Shown: positions 42,302-51,932 of the stretch, piece after piece
Layout of the letters: each line of letters opens with the position of its first letter
Position numbering within the stretch: position 1 is the first letter of the stretch
Origin: Trebonia sp963767685
Lineage (GTDB): Bacteria; Actinomycetota; Actinomycetes; Streptosporangiales; Streptosporangiaceae
Assembly (NCBI GenBank): GCA_963767685.1
Contig: CAVYEZ010000001.1
Coordinates: 744,001 to 808,000 of the forward strand
Reading direction: 5' to 3'
Length of the DNA: 64,000 nt
The notes under the pieces: generated by a model
Seen by the model: the letters and a program-made list of their open reading frames with translations, nothing else
Told to the model about the DNA's origin: nothing
Databases searched by the model: none
Made by a program: the position numbers and the translations under genes

Positions 42302-42916
42302 AGCACGGTCGATGACCTGGAGCCTGCGCTGACCGCCGTCGGGCCGAGGCTGCGCGCGCTGCGCCGCCAGCGCGAGATCACCCTCGCCGACCTGTCCGCG
42401 CAGGCCGGCATCTCGGTGAGCACCCTGTCCCGCCTTGAGTCAGGCGACCGCAAGCCCACCCTGGAACTGCTGCTCTCGCTGGCCCGGGTGTACGGGGTCA
42501 CGCTGGACGAACTGGTCGACGCCCCGCCCACCGGCGACCCGCGCGTCCACCTGCGCCCGGTCAAGCGGCACGGCATGACGATGATCCCGCTGACCCAGCG
42601 GGCGGGCGGCATCCAGGCCTACAAGCTGGTCATCCCGGTCGGGGGCCGCCGCGGGCACTTGGAGCAGGAACTGCAGACCCACGAGGGCTACGAGTGGGTC
42701 TACGTGCTTAACGGCCACCTTCGCCTCCGGCTCGGCGACCACGACCTGACCCTCGGGCCGGGTGAGGCGGCCGAGTTCGACACCCGGGTACCGCACTGGT
42801 TCGGCCCGGCCAGCGACCGCGAGGCCGTCGAGTTCCTCAGCCTGTTCGGCCGCGAGGGCCAGCGCGCCCACCTGCGCGCCCGCCCGGCCCGGCCCCCGGC
42901 CGCCTCGACCGGCTGA
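42299..42916 (+). CDS. XRE family regulator with cupin domain (second)
   Basis: 205 aa: helix-turn-helix (about 15-70, ITLADLSAQAGISVSTLSRLES) and a cupin (about 110-185, HEGYEWVYVLNGHLRLRLGD, GEAAEFDTRVPHWFG). Probably autoregulated through the palindrome overlapping its promoter and likely to control the divergent thioredoxin-reductase-like gene. ATG 42299 has no ribosome site, fitting leaderless translation. Confidence 0.87.
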   Translation: MSTVDDLEPALTAVGPRLRALRRQREITLADLSAQAGISVSTLSRLESGDRKPTLELLLSLARVYGVTLDELVDAPPTGDPRVHLRPVKRHGMTMIPLTQRAGGIQAYKLVIPVGGRRGHLEQELQTHEGYEWVYVLNGHLRLRLGDHDLTLGPGEAAEFDTRVPHWFGPASDREAVEFLSLFGREGQRAHLRARPARPPAASTG

Positions 42917-42940
42917 CCGGGGCCGTCCTATCCTCACCTC

Positions 42941-43351
42941 ATGAGGGACCGGCCAGCCACCGCCGCGGACGTGCACGAACTCGCCCGGGCGATGCCCCAC
43001 GTCACCCGCCTGGACGGTTCCCAGGGCAAGCCGGTCTACCAGGTCGGCGGCAAGTCCTTCATCTTCTTCCGCAACCCTCGCCCGGACGCCACGGACCCGG
43101 TCACCGGCGAACGCTACGACGACGTCATCGTCTTCTGGGTCGAGTCGGCCGCCGACAAGCACTCCCTCGTCGACGACCCGGGCTCCCCGTTCTTCACGAC
43201 CGACCACTTCAACGGCCACGACTCGGTCCTGCTGAGGGAACGGGACGTCGAGGCGCTCACCTACGCGGAGCTAACGGAAATAGTCCAAGACGCCTGGCTC
43301 TCCCGCGCTTCCGCCCGCCGCGCCGCCGACTGGCTAAAATCCCAGCCCTAA
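42941..43351 (+). CDS. MmcQ/YjbR family protein
   Basis: 136 aa, the usual length. Features: MPHVTRLDGSQGKPVYQVGGKSFIFF, DDVIVFWV, FFTTDHFNGHDSVLL and a C-terminal LTEIVQDAWLSRASARRAADWL. The fold resembles DNA-binding double-wing proteins, but function is unproven. It follows the XRE gene after 24 bases. Confidence 0.85.
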   Translation: MRDRPATAADVHELARAMPHVTRLDGSQGKPVYQVGGKSFIFFRNPRPDATDPVTGERYDDVIVFWVESAADKHSLVDDPGSPFFTTDHFNGHDSVLLRERDVEALTYAELTEIVQDAWLSRASARRAADWLKSQP

Positions 43352-43677
43352 CCAGCCGCGTCAAGCGTCCGAAGGGCCGCCCGCTCCGCGATAGGGAGGA
43401 TCCGCTACCAGCACGCGCCGCATTAGCCGCAAACCGGGCGTGAACATTGCCACCGCGCCCCAGCCCGCCATTATTGTGTGAGTTTCGGACGTCCACGACG
43501 TCCGAAACTCACACAATCACGTGGAAGCCAATCCCGCTTACGTTGCCCGCACCTGGCTCAACATTAGAGGCGCTTAAACCCGAGGTGAGTCGCGGAAGCC
43601 GACCATGGGCAGCCGCCTCCGTTCGGACGGAAAGTGAGCCTTGATCCTGGCCGGGACGCGGGCGGCGGCGGCCGCGG
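43352..43677. other. Convergent intergenic region
   Basis: 326 bases between the YjbR gene and the lipoprotein. Apart from the palindrome at 43474-43516 I see no gene or structured element. Confidence 0.5.
43474..43516. terminator. 20-bp-arm palindrome at a convergent gene junction
   Basis: Left arm 43474-43493 and right arm 43497-43516 are perfectly complementary with a CAC loop. It lies between the YjbR gene and the lipoprotein gene, which face each other. The arm shares the pattern GTGNNTTTNGGAC with the palindrome at 36078-36119. Confidence 0.72.
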
Positions 43678-44232
43678 TCAGCCGGACGGGACCAGGATGC
43701 CTTGCAGCTGGTCGGCTTGATTCTTGCTGGGCAGCATGATGGTGAACACTCCGCGGGTGAGTGGCGCGATCGCCAGGGGGAGTCCCCAGACCTTGCCGGC
43801 CACGCTGATGTCGAGGGCGCCCTGGACGTTAGAGGCCTGCGTGGTGACCGCGGTGAGCTCCGCCCGGTCGGCGGCGGGCACGGCGATGAGGAGCCCGTAC
43901 CCGGTGGGCGGCGCGTTCACCGGGCCCGCGGTGGGCCCAGGGGAGACCGCCGCGGAGGTGAACGTCACCGGCGCGCCGAGCGGCCGGTAGCACGCGGCGC
44001 TCTGCCCCGGCGCCGAGAGCCTGGTGAAGCCGGCCGGGCACTCGCCGGTCGACGGCACGAAGTCCTGCACGTCCATGGCTTGCAGGACGATCGGTGCCCG
44101 CAGCTGCTGTGGCCGCGGTGCGGTCGGCCCTAGCGGAGTGATGTGACTGCAGCCGGCGCCGGCCAGCATGAGGCCTGCGGCCAGCGCGCCGGCCAGGACG
44201 GGCGCCGGGCGCGGCCGGGGCGGGAACGGCAT
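43678..44232 (-). CDS. Secreted/lipoprotein with SecD P1-head-like domain
   Basis: 184 aa. N-terminal signal with hydrophobic core and a Cys in LMLAGAGCSH that may be lipid-modified, though the residue at -3 is atypical. The C-terminal half (GYGLLIAVPAADRAELTAVT, GKVWGLPLAIAPLTRGVFTI) resembles the P1 head subdomain of SecDF, an extracytoplasmic segment. No SecD membrane part is present. Similar stand-alone proteins occur in actinomycetes with unknown role. Divergent from the PLP decarboxylase gene. Confidence 0.65.
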   Translation of the reverse strand: MPFPPRPRPAPVLAGALAAGLMLAGAGCSHITPLGPTAPRPQQLRAPIVLQAMDVQDFVPSTGECPAGFTRLSAPGQSAACYRPLGAPVTFTSAAVSPGPTAGPVNAPPTGYGLLIAVPAADRAELTAVTTQASNVQGALDISVAGKVWGLPLAIAPLTRGVFTIMLPSKNQADQLQGILVPSG

Positions 44233-44268
44233 GGGTTCCTCCTCGCCGAGGCTTAAACCACGACACTA

Positions 44269-44289
44269 ATATATTGGAATCCAAGATAT
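44269..44289. promoter_or_regulatory. Imperfect palindrome in the divergent promoter region
   Basis: ATAT-A-TTGG-AAT-CCAA-G-ATAT spans 44269-44289 between the lipoprotein and the decarboxylase genes, in one of the few AT-rich spots nearby. Overlapping -10-like hexamers (TAATAT, TATAAG) suggest an operator. Confidence 0.5.
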
Positions 44290-44378
44290 AAGTCGACGAC
44301 TGACCTGAATTGGCCCGCAGTTGGACCGAACGCGCGGCCGCGGCCGGCAACCGAAGCGGGGAGGCGGATACTGGCGGA

Positions 44379-45743
<1,365 letters not shown>

Positions 45744-45874
45744 CGTCAGGAGTATCCCGAACGACTGCGGCCCTTCGCCGGCCCCGCACGCCATTACCCT
45801 CCCGGGCGGGATAGCGTTCGAGCGTCCGCGCATCACCGGCTGCGCGGCAAGACGACGCGGGCGGAGGAGTGGCG

Positions 45875-46423
45875 TTGAACGACGACGCGCGGGTGCTGCT
45901 GATCTCGGGAAGCACGCGGAACGGCTCGGCGAACACCGCCGCCCTGGTCACCGCCGCGACCCTCGCTCCCGAGCGGGTGACGCCGGTCCTCTACGGCGGC
46001 CTGGCGGACCTGCCCGCGTTCAACCCCGACCATGACGGCGACCTGCTCCCGCCCGCCGCGGCCGCGCTCCGCGGCGAGATCGCCGCCGCGGCGGCGGTCC
46101 TGTTCTGCACGCCGGAATACGCGGGCACCTTGCCGGGCAGCCTCAAGAACCTGCTCGACTGGACGGTAGGCGGCGGCGAAATGTACGAGAAGCCGGCGGC
46201 CTGGATCAACGTGGCCGCCCCCGGCCGGGGCGGCGGCGCCACGGCGACCCTGGCCTCCGTGCTGTCCTACGTGAGCGCCGCCGTCATCGAGGCGGCCTGC
46301 CGCGACGCCCCGGTGCCGAGGGACGCCGTCACCCGGGAAGGCACGGTCAGCGACCCGGGATTCGCCGTCGCCGTCGCCGGCATCTGGGCCGCCGTCCTCG
46401 GATACCTGGACGCCGCGTCGTGA
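45875..46423 (+). CDS. NADPH-dependent FMN reductase family protein
   Basis: 182 aa flavodoxin-fold reductase: VLLISGSTRNGSANTA phosphate loop and FCTPEYAGTLPGSLKNLLDW with the flavin-ring motif. The best start is TTG 45875, with GGAGGA six bases upstream; GTG 45869 is in the same frame. The stop overlaps the UbiB-like gene (GTGA), so the two are coupled. Confidence 0.86.
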   Translation: MNDDARVLLISGSTRNGSANTAALVTAATLAPERVTPVLYGGLADLPAFNPDHDGDLLPPAAAALRGEIAAAAAVLFCTPEYAGTLPGSLKNLLDWTVGGGEMYEKPAAWINVAAPGRGGGATATLASVLSYVSAAVIEAACRDAPVPRDAVTREGTVSDPGFAVAVAGIWAAVLGYLDAAS

Positions 46424-48438
46424 CCGCGCTCAGCATCCCGCTGTTCGCGTTCTTCACCGTGGTCACGGTGCTCATCCTGTCGGTGGCGCTGCGCCGGCTG
46501 ATGGGGATGCGGCTGTCGCCGCTGCGCACGCTGATCGCCGCGCTGATCGCGCTGTTCTCTGCCTCGCCGATCATCACTGCGATGGCGGGCAGCGCCGTGT
46601 CCGCGAAGAACCCCGGCGTGCTGCCGGGCCTGTGGTTCGTCATCCTCGGCGTCGCCATCGCGATGCTGGTCGGGATGATCTTCCTGGTCATCTCCGAGGC
46701 GCTGGTGCCGAGCGGCTCGCTGCCCGGGCCGCTGTACGTGCTGGGCGCCGCGCGCAGGCTGGCCGGGCGCACGCGTCGCTACTCGCAGATCAGCCGGATA
46801 CTCGCGCGCCACGGCCTGCTCCCTTACCTGCGCGGCGGCCGCCGGGCCGAGCTGGCCAGCGCGGACGGGCGGGCCAGGCTGGCCCGGTCGCTGCGGCTGG
46901 CCCTTGAGGACGGCGGCGTCACGTTCGTCAAGCTCGGCCAGGTGCTCTCCACCCGGCGCGACCTGCTGCCCCCGGAATTCATCCGCGAGCTGAGCCGGCT
47001 GCAGGACGACGCGCCCAGGGTGCCGTGGCCGGACATCAGGGTGGTACTCGAGGACTCGCTCGGCGGCCCGGTCGACGAGAAGTTCGCCAGCTTCGACACC
47101 GAGCCGATCGCGGCGGCGTCCATCGCCCAGGTGCACGCCGCGACGCTGCTCTCCGGCGAGCAGGTGGTGGTGAAGGTCCGCCTGCCGGAGGCCGCCGGCC
47201 TGATCGGCTCCGACCTGGAAATCGTCCAGCGGCTCGCCGGGCGGCTGCAGCGCGGGACGCGCTGGGGCCGGTCCGTCGGCGCCGTCGACCTCGCTCAGGG
47301 ATTCGCCGACGCGCTGCGCGAGGAGCTCGACCTGCGGATCGAGGCGCGGAACATGACCGCGGTGGCGACCGCGACGGCCGCGCGGAACGAGGCCGTCCAG
47401 GTGCCGGCGCCGTACGAGCCGTACTGCGGCGAGCGGGTGCTCGTGATGCAGTTCTTCGCGGGCCGCCCGCTGGTCGCCGCCGCGGCGGCCCTGCCGGAGG
47501 AGACGCGCCAGTCGCTCGCTAGCGAGCTTCTCGACAGCCTGCTCGGGCAGGTCATGCTCGACGGGATCTTTCACGCCGACCCCCATCCGGGCAACATCCT
47601 GCTGCTCGCCGACGGTCACCCGGGGCTGCTTGACTGGGGGTCCGTCGGCCGCATCGACGCCGGGCTGCGCGGCGCGCTGCAACGGCTGCTGCTCGCCCTC
47701 GACCGCGGCGACCCTGTCATGGTCACGGACTCCCTGCTCGACGTGGTCGAACGGCCCGAGGAGCTGGACGAGCCGCGGCTGGAACGCGCGCTCGGCCGGT
47801 TCCTCGCCCGGTACTTCGCGGCGGGTGTCACGCCCGACATGCGGATGTTCACCGACCTGTTCAGGATCGTCACCGAGTTCGGCCTGTCGGTCCCCGCGGA
47901 GATCGCGGCCGTGTTCCGGGCGCTCGCGACCATCGAGGGCACGCTGACGCAGCTCGCTCCCGGGTTCGACCTGGTGGCCGAGGCGCGGCGCTTCGGCGGC
48001 GAGCAACTGGCCGCGCAGCTGAGCCCGGAGGCAATCAGGAAGACCGCGACCGACGAGCTCGCGGCGCTCGTGCCGCTGCTCCGGCGGCTGCCGCGGCGGA
48101 TCGACCGGATCGGCGGCGCGCTCGAGGACGGGCGGCTGACGCTCAGCGTCCGCCTGCTCGCGGACCCGTCCGATCGCCGGTACCTGACCGGCCTGGTCCA
48201 CCAGGTGCTGCTGACGTTCCTGGCCGCGGCCGCGGGCATCATGGCCGTGCTGATGATTGGCCTGCACGGCGGCCCGGCGCTGACCAGCACGGTCAGCCTG
48301 TACTCGTTCTTCGGCTACTGCCTGCTGGTGATCGCCGCGATCCTCGCCGTCCGGGTTCTCGTCCAGGTGTTCCGCCCCGGCCCGCAGCAGTTACCCGGCC
48401 GGCAGTCTGGACCAGCGAGTCCGGGGTCGCGGTGCTGA
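46420..48438 (+). CDS. ABC1/UbiB/AarF family atypical kinase
   Basis: 672 aa. Three N-terminal membrane segments precede the kinase-like domain with VTFVKLGQVLSTRRDLLP (KxGQ motif), PIAAASIAQVH (Ala-rich loop), HADPHPGNIL and LLDWGSVG as the metal-binding motif; two C-terminal helices follow. These proteins support quinone or lipid metabolism as ATPases rather than protein kinases. Coupling with an FMN reductase suggests a redox or quinone context (inference). Confidence 0.87.
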   Translation: MTALSIPLFAFFTVVTVLILSVALRRLMGMRLSPLRTLIAALIALFSASPIITAMAGSAVSAKNPGVLPGLWFVILGVAIAMLVGMIFLVISEALVPSGSLPGPLYVLGAARRLAGRTRRYSQISRILARHGLLPYLRGGRRAELASADGRARLARSLRLALEDGGVTFVKLGQVLSTRRDLLPPEFIRELSRLQDDAPRVPWPDIRVVLEDSLGGPVDEKFASFDTEPIAAASIAQVHAATLLSGEQVVVKVRLPEAAGLIGSDLEIVQRLAGRLQRGTRWGRSVGAVDLAQGFADALREELDLRIEARNMTAVATATAARNEAVQVPAPYEPYCGERVLVMQFFAGRPLVAAAAALPEETRQSLASELLDSLLGQVMLDGIFHADPHPGNILLLADGHPGLLDWGSVGRIDAGLRGALQRLLLALDRGDPVMVTDSLLDVVERPEELDEPRLERALGRFLARYFAAGVTPDMRMFTDLFRIVTEFGLSVPAEIAAVFRALATIEGTLTQLAPGFDLVAEARRFGGEQLAAQLSPEAIRKTATDELAALVPLLRRLPRRIDRIGGALEDGRLTLSVRLLADPSDRRYLTGLVHQVLLTFLAAAAGIMAVLMIGLHGGPALTSTVSLYSFFGYCLLVIAAILAVRVLVQVFRPGPQQLPGRQSGPASPGSRC

Positions 48439-48918
48439 CCTACCAGCCCGCCCGGTGACCCCGCCGCGGGGTCGGCGCCGCCCGCGCCGGCCCCGGGCGG
48501 CAGCGGCCGGGAGCGGGGCCTCACTTCATCCCGCCAGGCTGCCGCGCCTGGGCTTTGGCGGAAACCGGACCTCGCGGCACCCTTCCACGGAATTAAGATG
48601 TAAATTCTGCGCGCGATGTAAATAAAGCAGTCGTCACAAGTGTTTTTCCTTCGTGATAAGCAAAGTTTTTACAGTAGGCGCGAAATTTACATTGTTAATC
48701 CTGAAGGCATAAATCAGTATAAAAGATGAAATCGGAGCCCGGTGCTCGCGCGCCTAGAAAGAGCCTGATCGTGAGTAGCGCTATAGCGGGCTCGGATATC
48801 CAGCATCATCGACTACACGTCCTGCGCGGAACCGCGGCTCGCTTTGCTCCCGGGTTTCGGCCCCCTGTCCGCCCGACCCTCCGGAAATCTAATGACCTGG
48901 TAAGGGGTAGCGGCCCGG
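48439..48918. other. 480-bp gene-free region with an AT-rich island
   Basis: Starts with a small hairpin (GACCCCG/CGGGGTC at 48457-48473) that may terminate the UbiB gene. From 48590 to 48735 the base composition changes to AT-rich, with GATGTAAAT at 48597 and 48615 and its complement ATTTACAT at 48685. Both flanking genes end here, so the island is not an ordinary promoter for them. No convincing small gene. Confidence 0.55.
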
Positions 48919-49407
48919 CTAATGGCCGTCCGGCTCCTCAGGGGACTTGCTGGACGGGAGGTCTCCGTCGTCGTTGGGGAAGTACCGGGCCCAGCGGCGC
49001 CCGTCGAGCATCGACAGCCACCGGATGTGCCGGATCTCGAGGACGAACAGCGCCAGGGCGGTCGCCTCGGTCGCGACGAGCAGGCGTCCCTGGCCCGCCG
49101 CGGCACCGATCCCGGCGGCGGCGAATATCGCTGCCGCCGTCGTTATGCCCATCACCACCTGCTGCGAGCCCACCGCCTGGCGGAAAACCAGGCCGCCGCC
49201 GATGAAGCCGATCCCGGTGATCGCGCCCGCGAGGGCGTTGGGCGCGCCATTCAACGCGATGATCCCGACGACGCCGGAGCCCGCACCCACCAGCGCGAAC
49301 ACCCGGTCGCCGGTCGGCGCGCCGCGCACGTCCCGCTCGAAGCCGAGCAGGTAGGTCAGCGCCACGGCGACCACCAGGTGAGCCGAGTCGGCCCCGCTCA
49401 TTCCCAT
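48919..49407 (-). CDS. MgtC/SapB family membrane protein
   Basis: 162 aa with four to five hydrophobic segments and the family signature TYLLGFERDVRGAPTGDRVFALVGAGSG and GIGFIGGGLVFRQ. The soluble C-terminus is short and charged (NDDGDLPSSKSPEEPDGH). MgtC proteins affect magnesium and phosphate homeostasis and ATP synthase in pathogens; here the role is unknown. The ATG has no strong ribosome site. Confidence 0.87.
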   Translation of the reverse strand: MGMSGADSAHLVVAVALTYLLGFERDVRGAPTGDRVFALVGAGSGVVGIIALNGAPNALAGAITGIGFIGGGLVFRQAVGSQQVVMGITTAAAIFAAAGIGAAAGQGRLLVATEATALALFVLEIRHIRWLSMLDGRRWARYFPNDDGDLPSSKSPEEPDGH

Positions 49408-49538
49408 GGCGTCAGCGTACGCCCCGGTCGCGCGCCCGCTGCGCGGTCCGGCTGGCGGTCGTACAGTGCTATCAACTGGCTGACCTTCCTAGAGCGTCAA
49501 CCGGAGGCGACAGCCCCGCGCCGGAAGGACGATATTTC

Positions 49539-49919
49539 ATGAGCACTGAAGAAGTGGCCTCGTACCTGCGCTGGAGGCAGGACGTGGCCGAGCACGACTA
49601 CGCCGCGGCCTCCAGCTACCTCAGCATCCGGTTCGGCGAGATCCGCGCCGCGACGGTGGCGGCGGAACTGCGCAAGCTCCCGGTCATCTCGCGGCGGGCC
49701 AACGACATCCTGCGCGCCACCGGCCGCCAGCCGCTGCCGTTGTCCGATCCTGGCGTGCTGAAGGACCTGAAGAAGGTGCTCAGCGGGGAGAAGCTGTCGC
49801 CGGTGCTCGTGGCCGAGGCGGACATCGCGGACGGCTACCACCGGGTCTCCCTCGCCTACGCGCTCGACCCGTACGCGGTGGTCCCGCTCAAGCTCGGCGG
49901 GGTATCCGCGGACTTATAA
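49539..49919 (+). CDS. Conserved hypothetical protein with ParB-like C-terminus
   Basis: 126 aa, no named family recognised with certainty. The C-terminal half (LLKKVLSGEKL-like LKKVLSGEKLSPVLVAEA, IADGYHRVSLAYALDP, VVPLKLG) resembles the ParB/sulfiredoxin fold, in which the DGxHR loop binds nucleotide. The N-terminal half is helical and charged. ATG start with GGAAGGAC upstream. Confidence 0.6.
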   Translation: MSTEEVASYLRWRQDVAEHDYAAASSYLSIRFGEIRAATVAAELRKLPVISRRANDILRATGRQPLPLSDPGVLKDLKKVLSGEKLSPVLVAEADIADGYHRVSLAYALDPYAVVPLKLGGVSADL

Positions 49920-50271
49920 GCGAGCCAGGTCGGTCGCTGCCACCGGGGCTAATCAAGCGGAACCGCTCGGTCACCACCAGCGTGTGATCGTCGATTACCG
50001 GCGCGGCGCCGAGGAACCGGGCCACGCGCTCGCTGGTGAAGAAGTCCTCGTGCGCCCGGCGCCACTCCGCGGCGTCGGCGTAGCCGCGGCCCTCGGCACG
50101 GGCGTACTCATCGCCGACCGTGCTGATCGGGACCACGGCCACCTCGGTCAGCTCGATCACGGCCGCCGGCTGGCCCGCAGAGTCGACCACCGAGAAGCGC
50201 TGACCCGGCTGTGGGAGCGGTTCACCCTCGTGCTGGTGGATCTGCAGCAACGGCAAGAACCTACCCGTTCC
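49888..50271 (-). pseudogene. ASCH domain protein remnant lacking its N-terminus
   Basis: The minus-strand frame encodes HEGEPLPQPGQRFSVVDSAG, VIELTEVAVVPISTVGDEYA, EWRRAHEDFF and LVVTERFRLI, the C-terminal two thirds of an ASCH protein (a PUA-like RNA/nucleotide-binding fold). The part that normally precedes it, with the LALVLAGRKTAT segment, is missing, and there is no ATG or GTG start; only TTG codons precede it. It lies past the hairpin that ends the esterase gene. The 3' end overlaps the preceding plus-strand gene by 32 bases. Confidence 0.7.
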
Positions 50272-50283
50272 ACCAGATTGCCG

Positions 50284-50312
50284 CCCGGTGCGCGCGAGCC
50301 GCGCGCACCGGG
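50284..50312 (-). terminator. Hairpin downstream of the carboxylesterase gene
   Basis: CCCGGTGCGCGCG (50284-50296) pairs with its complement at 50300-50312 over 13 bases with an AGC loop, 12 bases past the esterase stop on the minus strand. No U run. Confidence 0.7.
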
Positions 50313-50324
50313 CACCCTGACGGT

Positions 50325-51932
50325 TTAACCGGCGTTCCAGAAGGAGCACTGATGCTCGGCGCCGAAGGTGGCGGCGCTGATCAGCTGGGTCTGGCCGCCG
50401 GGCCGCAGGGACATCAGCTGGCCGCTGCCGTACCGCGGCCACGTCGGCTGGCCAGGGACTTCCGGCCTGCCGGTAGTGACGAACGCGCCCCAGTACTTCA
50501 CCATCTGCTGCGACAGCTCCAGCTGGGCCGGCGTCAGCAGGTCGTAAAGCGAGTAGCCGTTGTTAAAGCTCGGCCAGAGATAGGCCAGCTCCATGGCGTG
50601 CCCGGCGCCCCACTGGTACCCGGGGTGGTCGTTGTTCAGCCCGGGCGCGTGCAGGTCGTCGAACTGGTAGAAGTACGTCCGCGTCGTGGACGCGAACTGG
50701 CTGGCCAGGTTCTGCGTGGGGCACCCGCCGATTCCGGTGAGGAACCCGCTGTCGGTCCAGATGTCGCCGATCATGTAGGCGGCCGTGTACGGGCTCGGGT
50801 AGGAGCTCCACGGGTAGCGCGCGAGGACGCCCGCCGCCCGCGAACCGTACTCCGAGGTGATCAGCGCGTCGGCCTGGGCCTCGGTCAGGCCGGTGAGGCC
50901 CTGGGAGAACGTGCGGCCCTCGTCGTGGTTGGTGCCCATGAGCACCGGCACGTGGTCGTAGTTCCCGGCCGCCACCGCGGACGCGTCCGCGACCGGGAGC
51001 TCCGGGCCGCCGTAGGTGAACTCGGGCTGGTAGCTGGCGCTGGCGCTGAGCAGCGTCGCCTCCGGGAGCGCGCGCAGGCACGCGGCCGCGGTCGCCGCGG
51101 TCGGGCAGCCGGCCTGCTTGGCGAACGCGAGGCTCGCGGCCTGGGCGGTGGCCGGGCTCTGCGAGGCGCAGCTGCCGCTTTCCATGATCACGCCGCGGAA
51201 CAGCCCGCGGGCAGGCGGCGAGGCCAGCAGCGCGCAGTCGGACCAGCCGCCCGCGGACTCGCCGGCGATCGTGACCTTGGCCGGGTTGCCGCCGAAGGCG
51301 GCGATGTTGCGCTGCACCCAGCGCAGCCCGGCCTCCTGGTCGAGAAGTCCGAAGTTGCCGTTCGCGGAGGAGGCGGTGGTGCCGAGCCCGGGAACGTCGA
51401 GGAAGCCGAACGGGCCGAGCCGGTAGTTGATCGACACGACGATGATGTTGTCGGTCGTGACGATCAGCGAGCCGTCGTGCTGGTCACCCGCGCCGGTGGT
51501 GAGCCCGCCGCCGTGGATCATGACGAGCACGGGGAGCCCTCCGCCGCGATCCTGGCCGTTGCCGCCGGGCGGGCTGTAGACGTTGAGGTACAGGCAGTTC
51601 TCGTTGTCCACCCGGGGGCCGTTGCCGCTGGCCAGCTGACCGCAGCGGCCGCCGTACGACGTGGCCGGCCGGATGCCCGGCCAGGACGGCGCCGGCTGGG
51701 GCGCCGCCCAGCGCAGCGCGCCGACCGGCGGCGCCGCGTACGGGACGCCGAGGAACTGATCGGTCCCCTCGGCGGACTTGCCCGCGATCAGGCCACGGTC
51801 GGTCCGGACGATAAGCCCGTTACCCTGGCCAGCGCCGGCCAGCGCGGCCGACGCCCCGGGCGCCGCGGTCACGCCGGCGACCAGCGCCGCGGCGGCGAGC
51901 AAGAGCCCGGCCGCGATCCTGCGTACCTTCAT
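50325..51932 (-). CDS. Secreted type-B carboxylesterase/lipase
   Basis: 535 aa. Signal peptide MKVRRIAAGLLLAAAALVAG followed by an Ala-rich cleavage region. Catalytic Ser 226 in IAGESAGGWS, an acid in GTNHDEGRTF and His in WGAGHAMELAYLW; the oxyanion part is VMIHGGGLTTG. ATG 51932 overlaps the stop of the GH3 gene (TGATG) and has GGAGGTGA upstream, so the two enzymes are made together. It could de-esterify plant cell-wall sugars or glycosides, but this is an inference from the neighbour. Confidence 0.88.
   Translation of the reverse strand: MKVRRIAAGLLLAAAALVAGVTAAPGASAALAGAGQGNGLIVRTDRGLIAGKSAEGTDQFLGVPYAAPPVGALRWAAPQPAPSWPGIRPATSYGGRCGQLASGNGPRVDNENCLYLNVYSPPGGNGQDRGGGLPVLVMIHGGGLTTGAGDQHDGSLIVTTDNIIVVSINYRLGPFGFLDVPGLGTTASSANGNFGLLDQEAGLRWVQRNIAAFGGNPAKVTIAGESAGGWSDCALLASPPARGLFRGVIMESGSCASQSPATAQAASLAFAKQAGCPTAATAAACLRALPEATLLSASASYQPEFTYGGPELPVADASAVAAGNYDHVPVLMGTNHDEGRTFSQGLTGLTEAQADALITSEYGSRAAGVLARYPWSSYPSPYTAAYMIGDIWTDSGFLTGIGGCPTQNLASQFASTTRTYFYQFDDLHAPGLNNDHPGYQWGAGHAMELAYLWPSFNNGYSLYDLLTPAQLELSQQMVKYWGAFVTTGRPEVPGQPTWPRYGSGQLMSLRPGGQTQLISAATFGAEHQCSFWNAG

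Noticed and set aside
46267..48267. A 666-codon minus-strand frame opposite the UbiB-like gene
   Set aside because: Low-complexity Arg/Gln/Ala composition; the plus strand encodes KxGQ and HADPHPGN kinase motifs in order.
48726..49205. Plus-strand frame starting MKSEPGARAPRKSL in the AT-rich region
   Set aside because: Most of it is antisense to the mgtC-like gene, and there is no ribosome site or family match.
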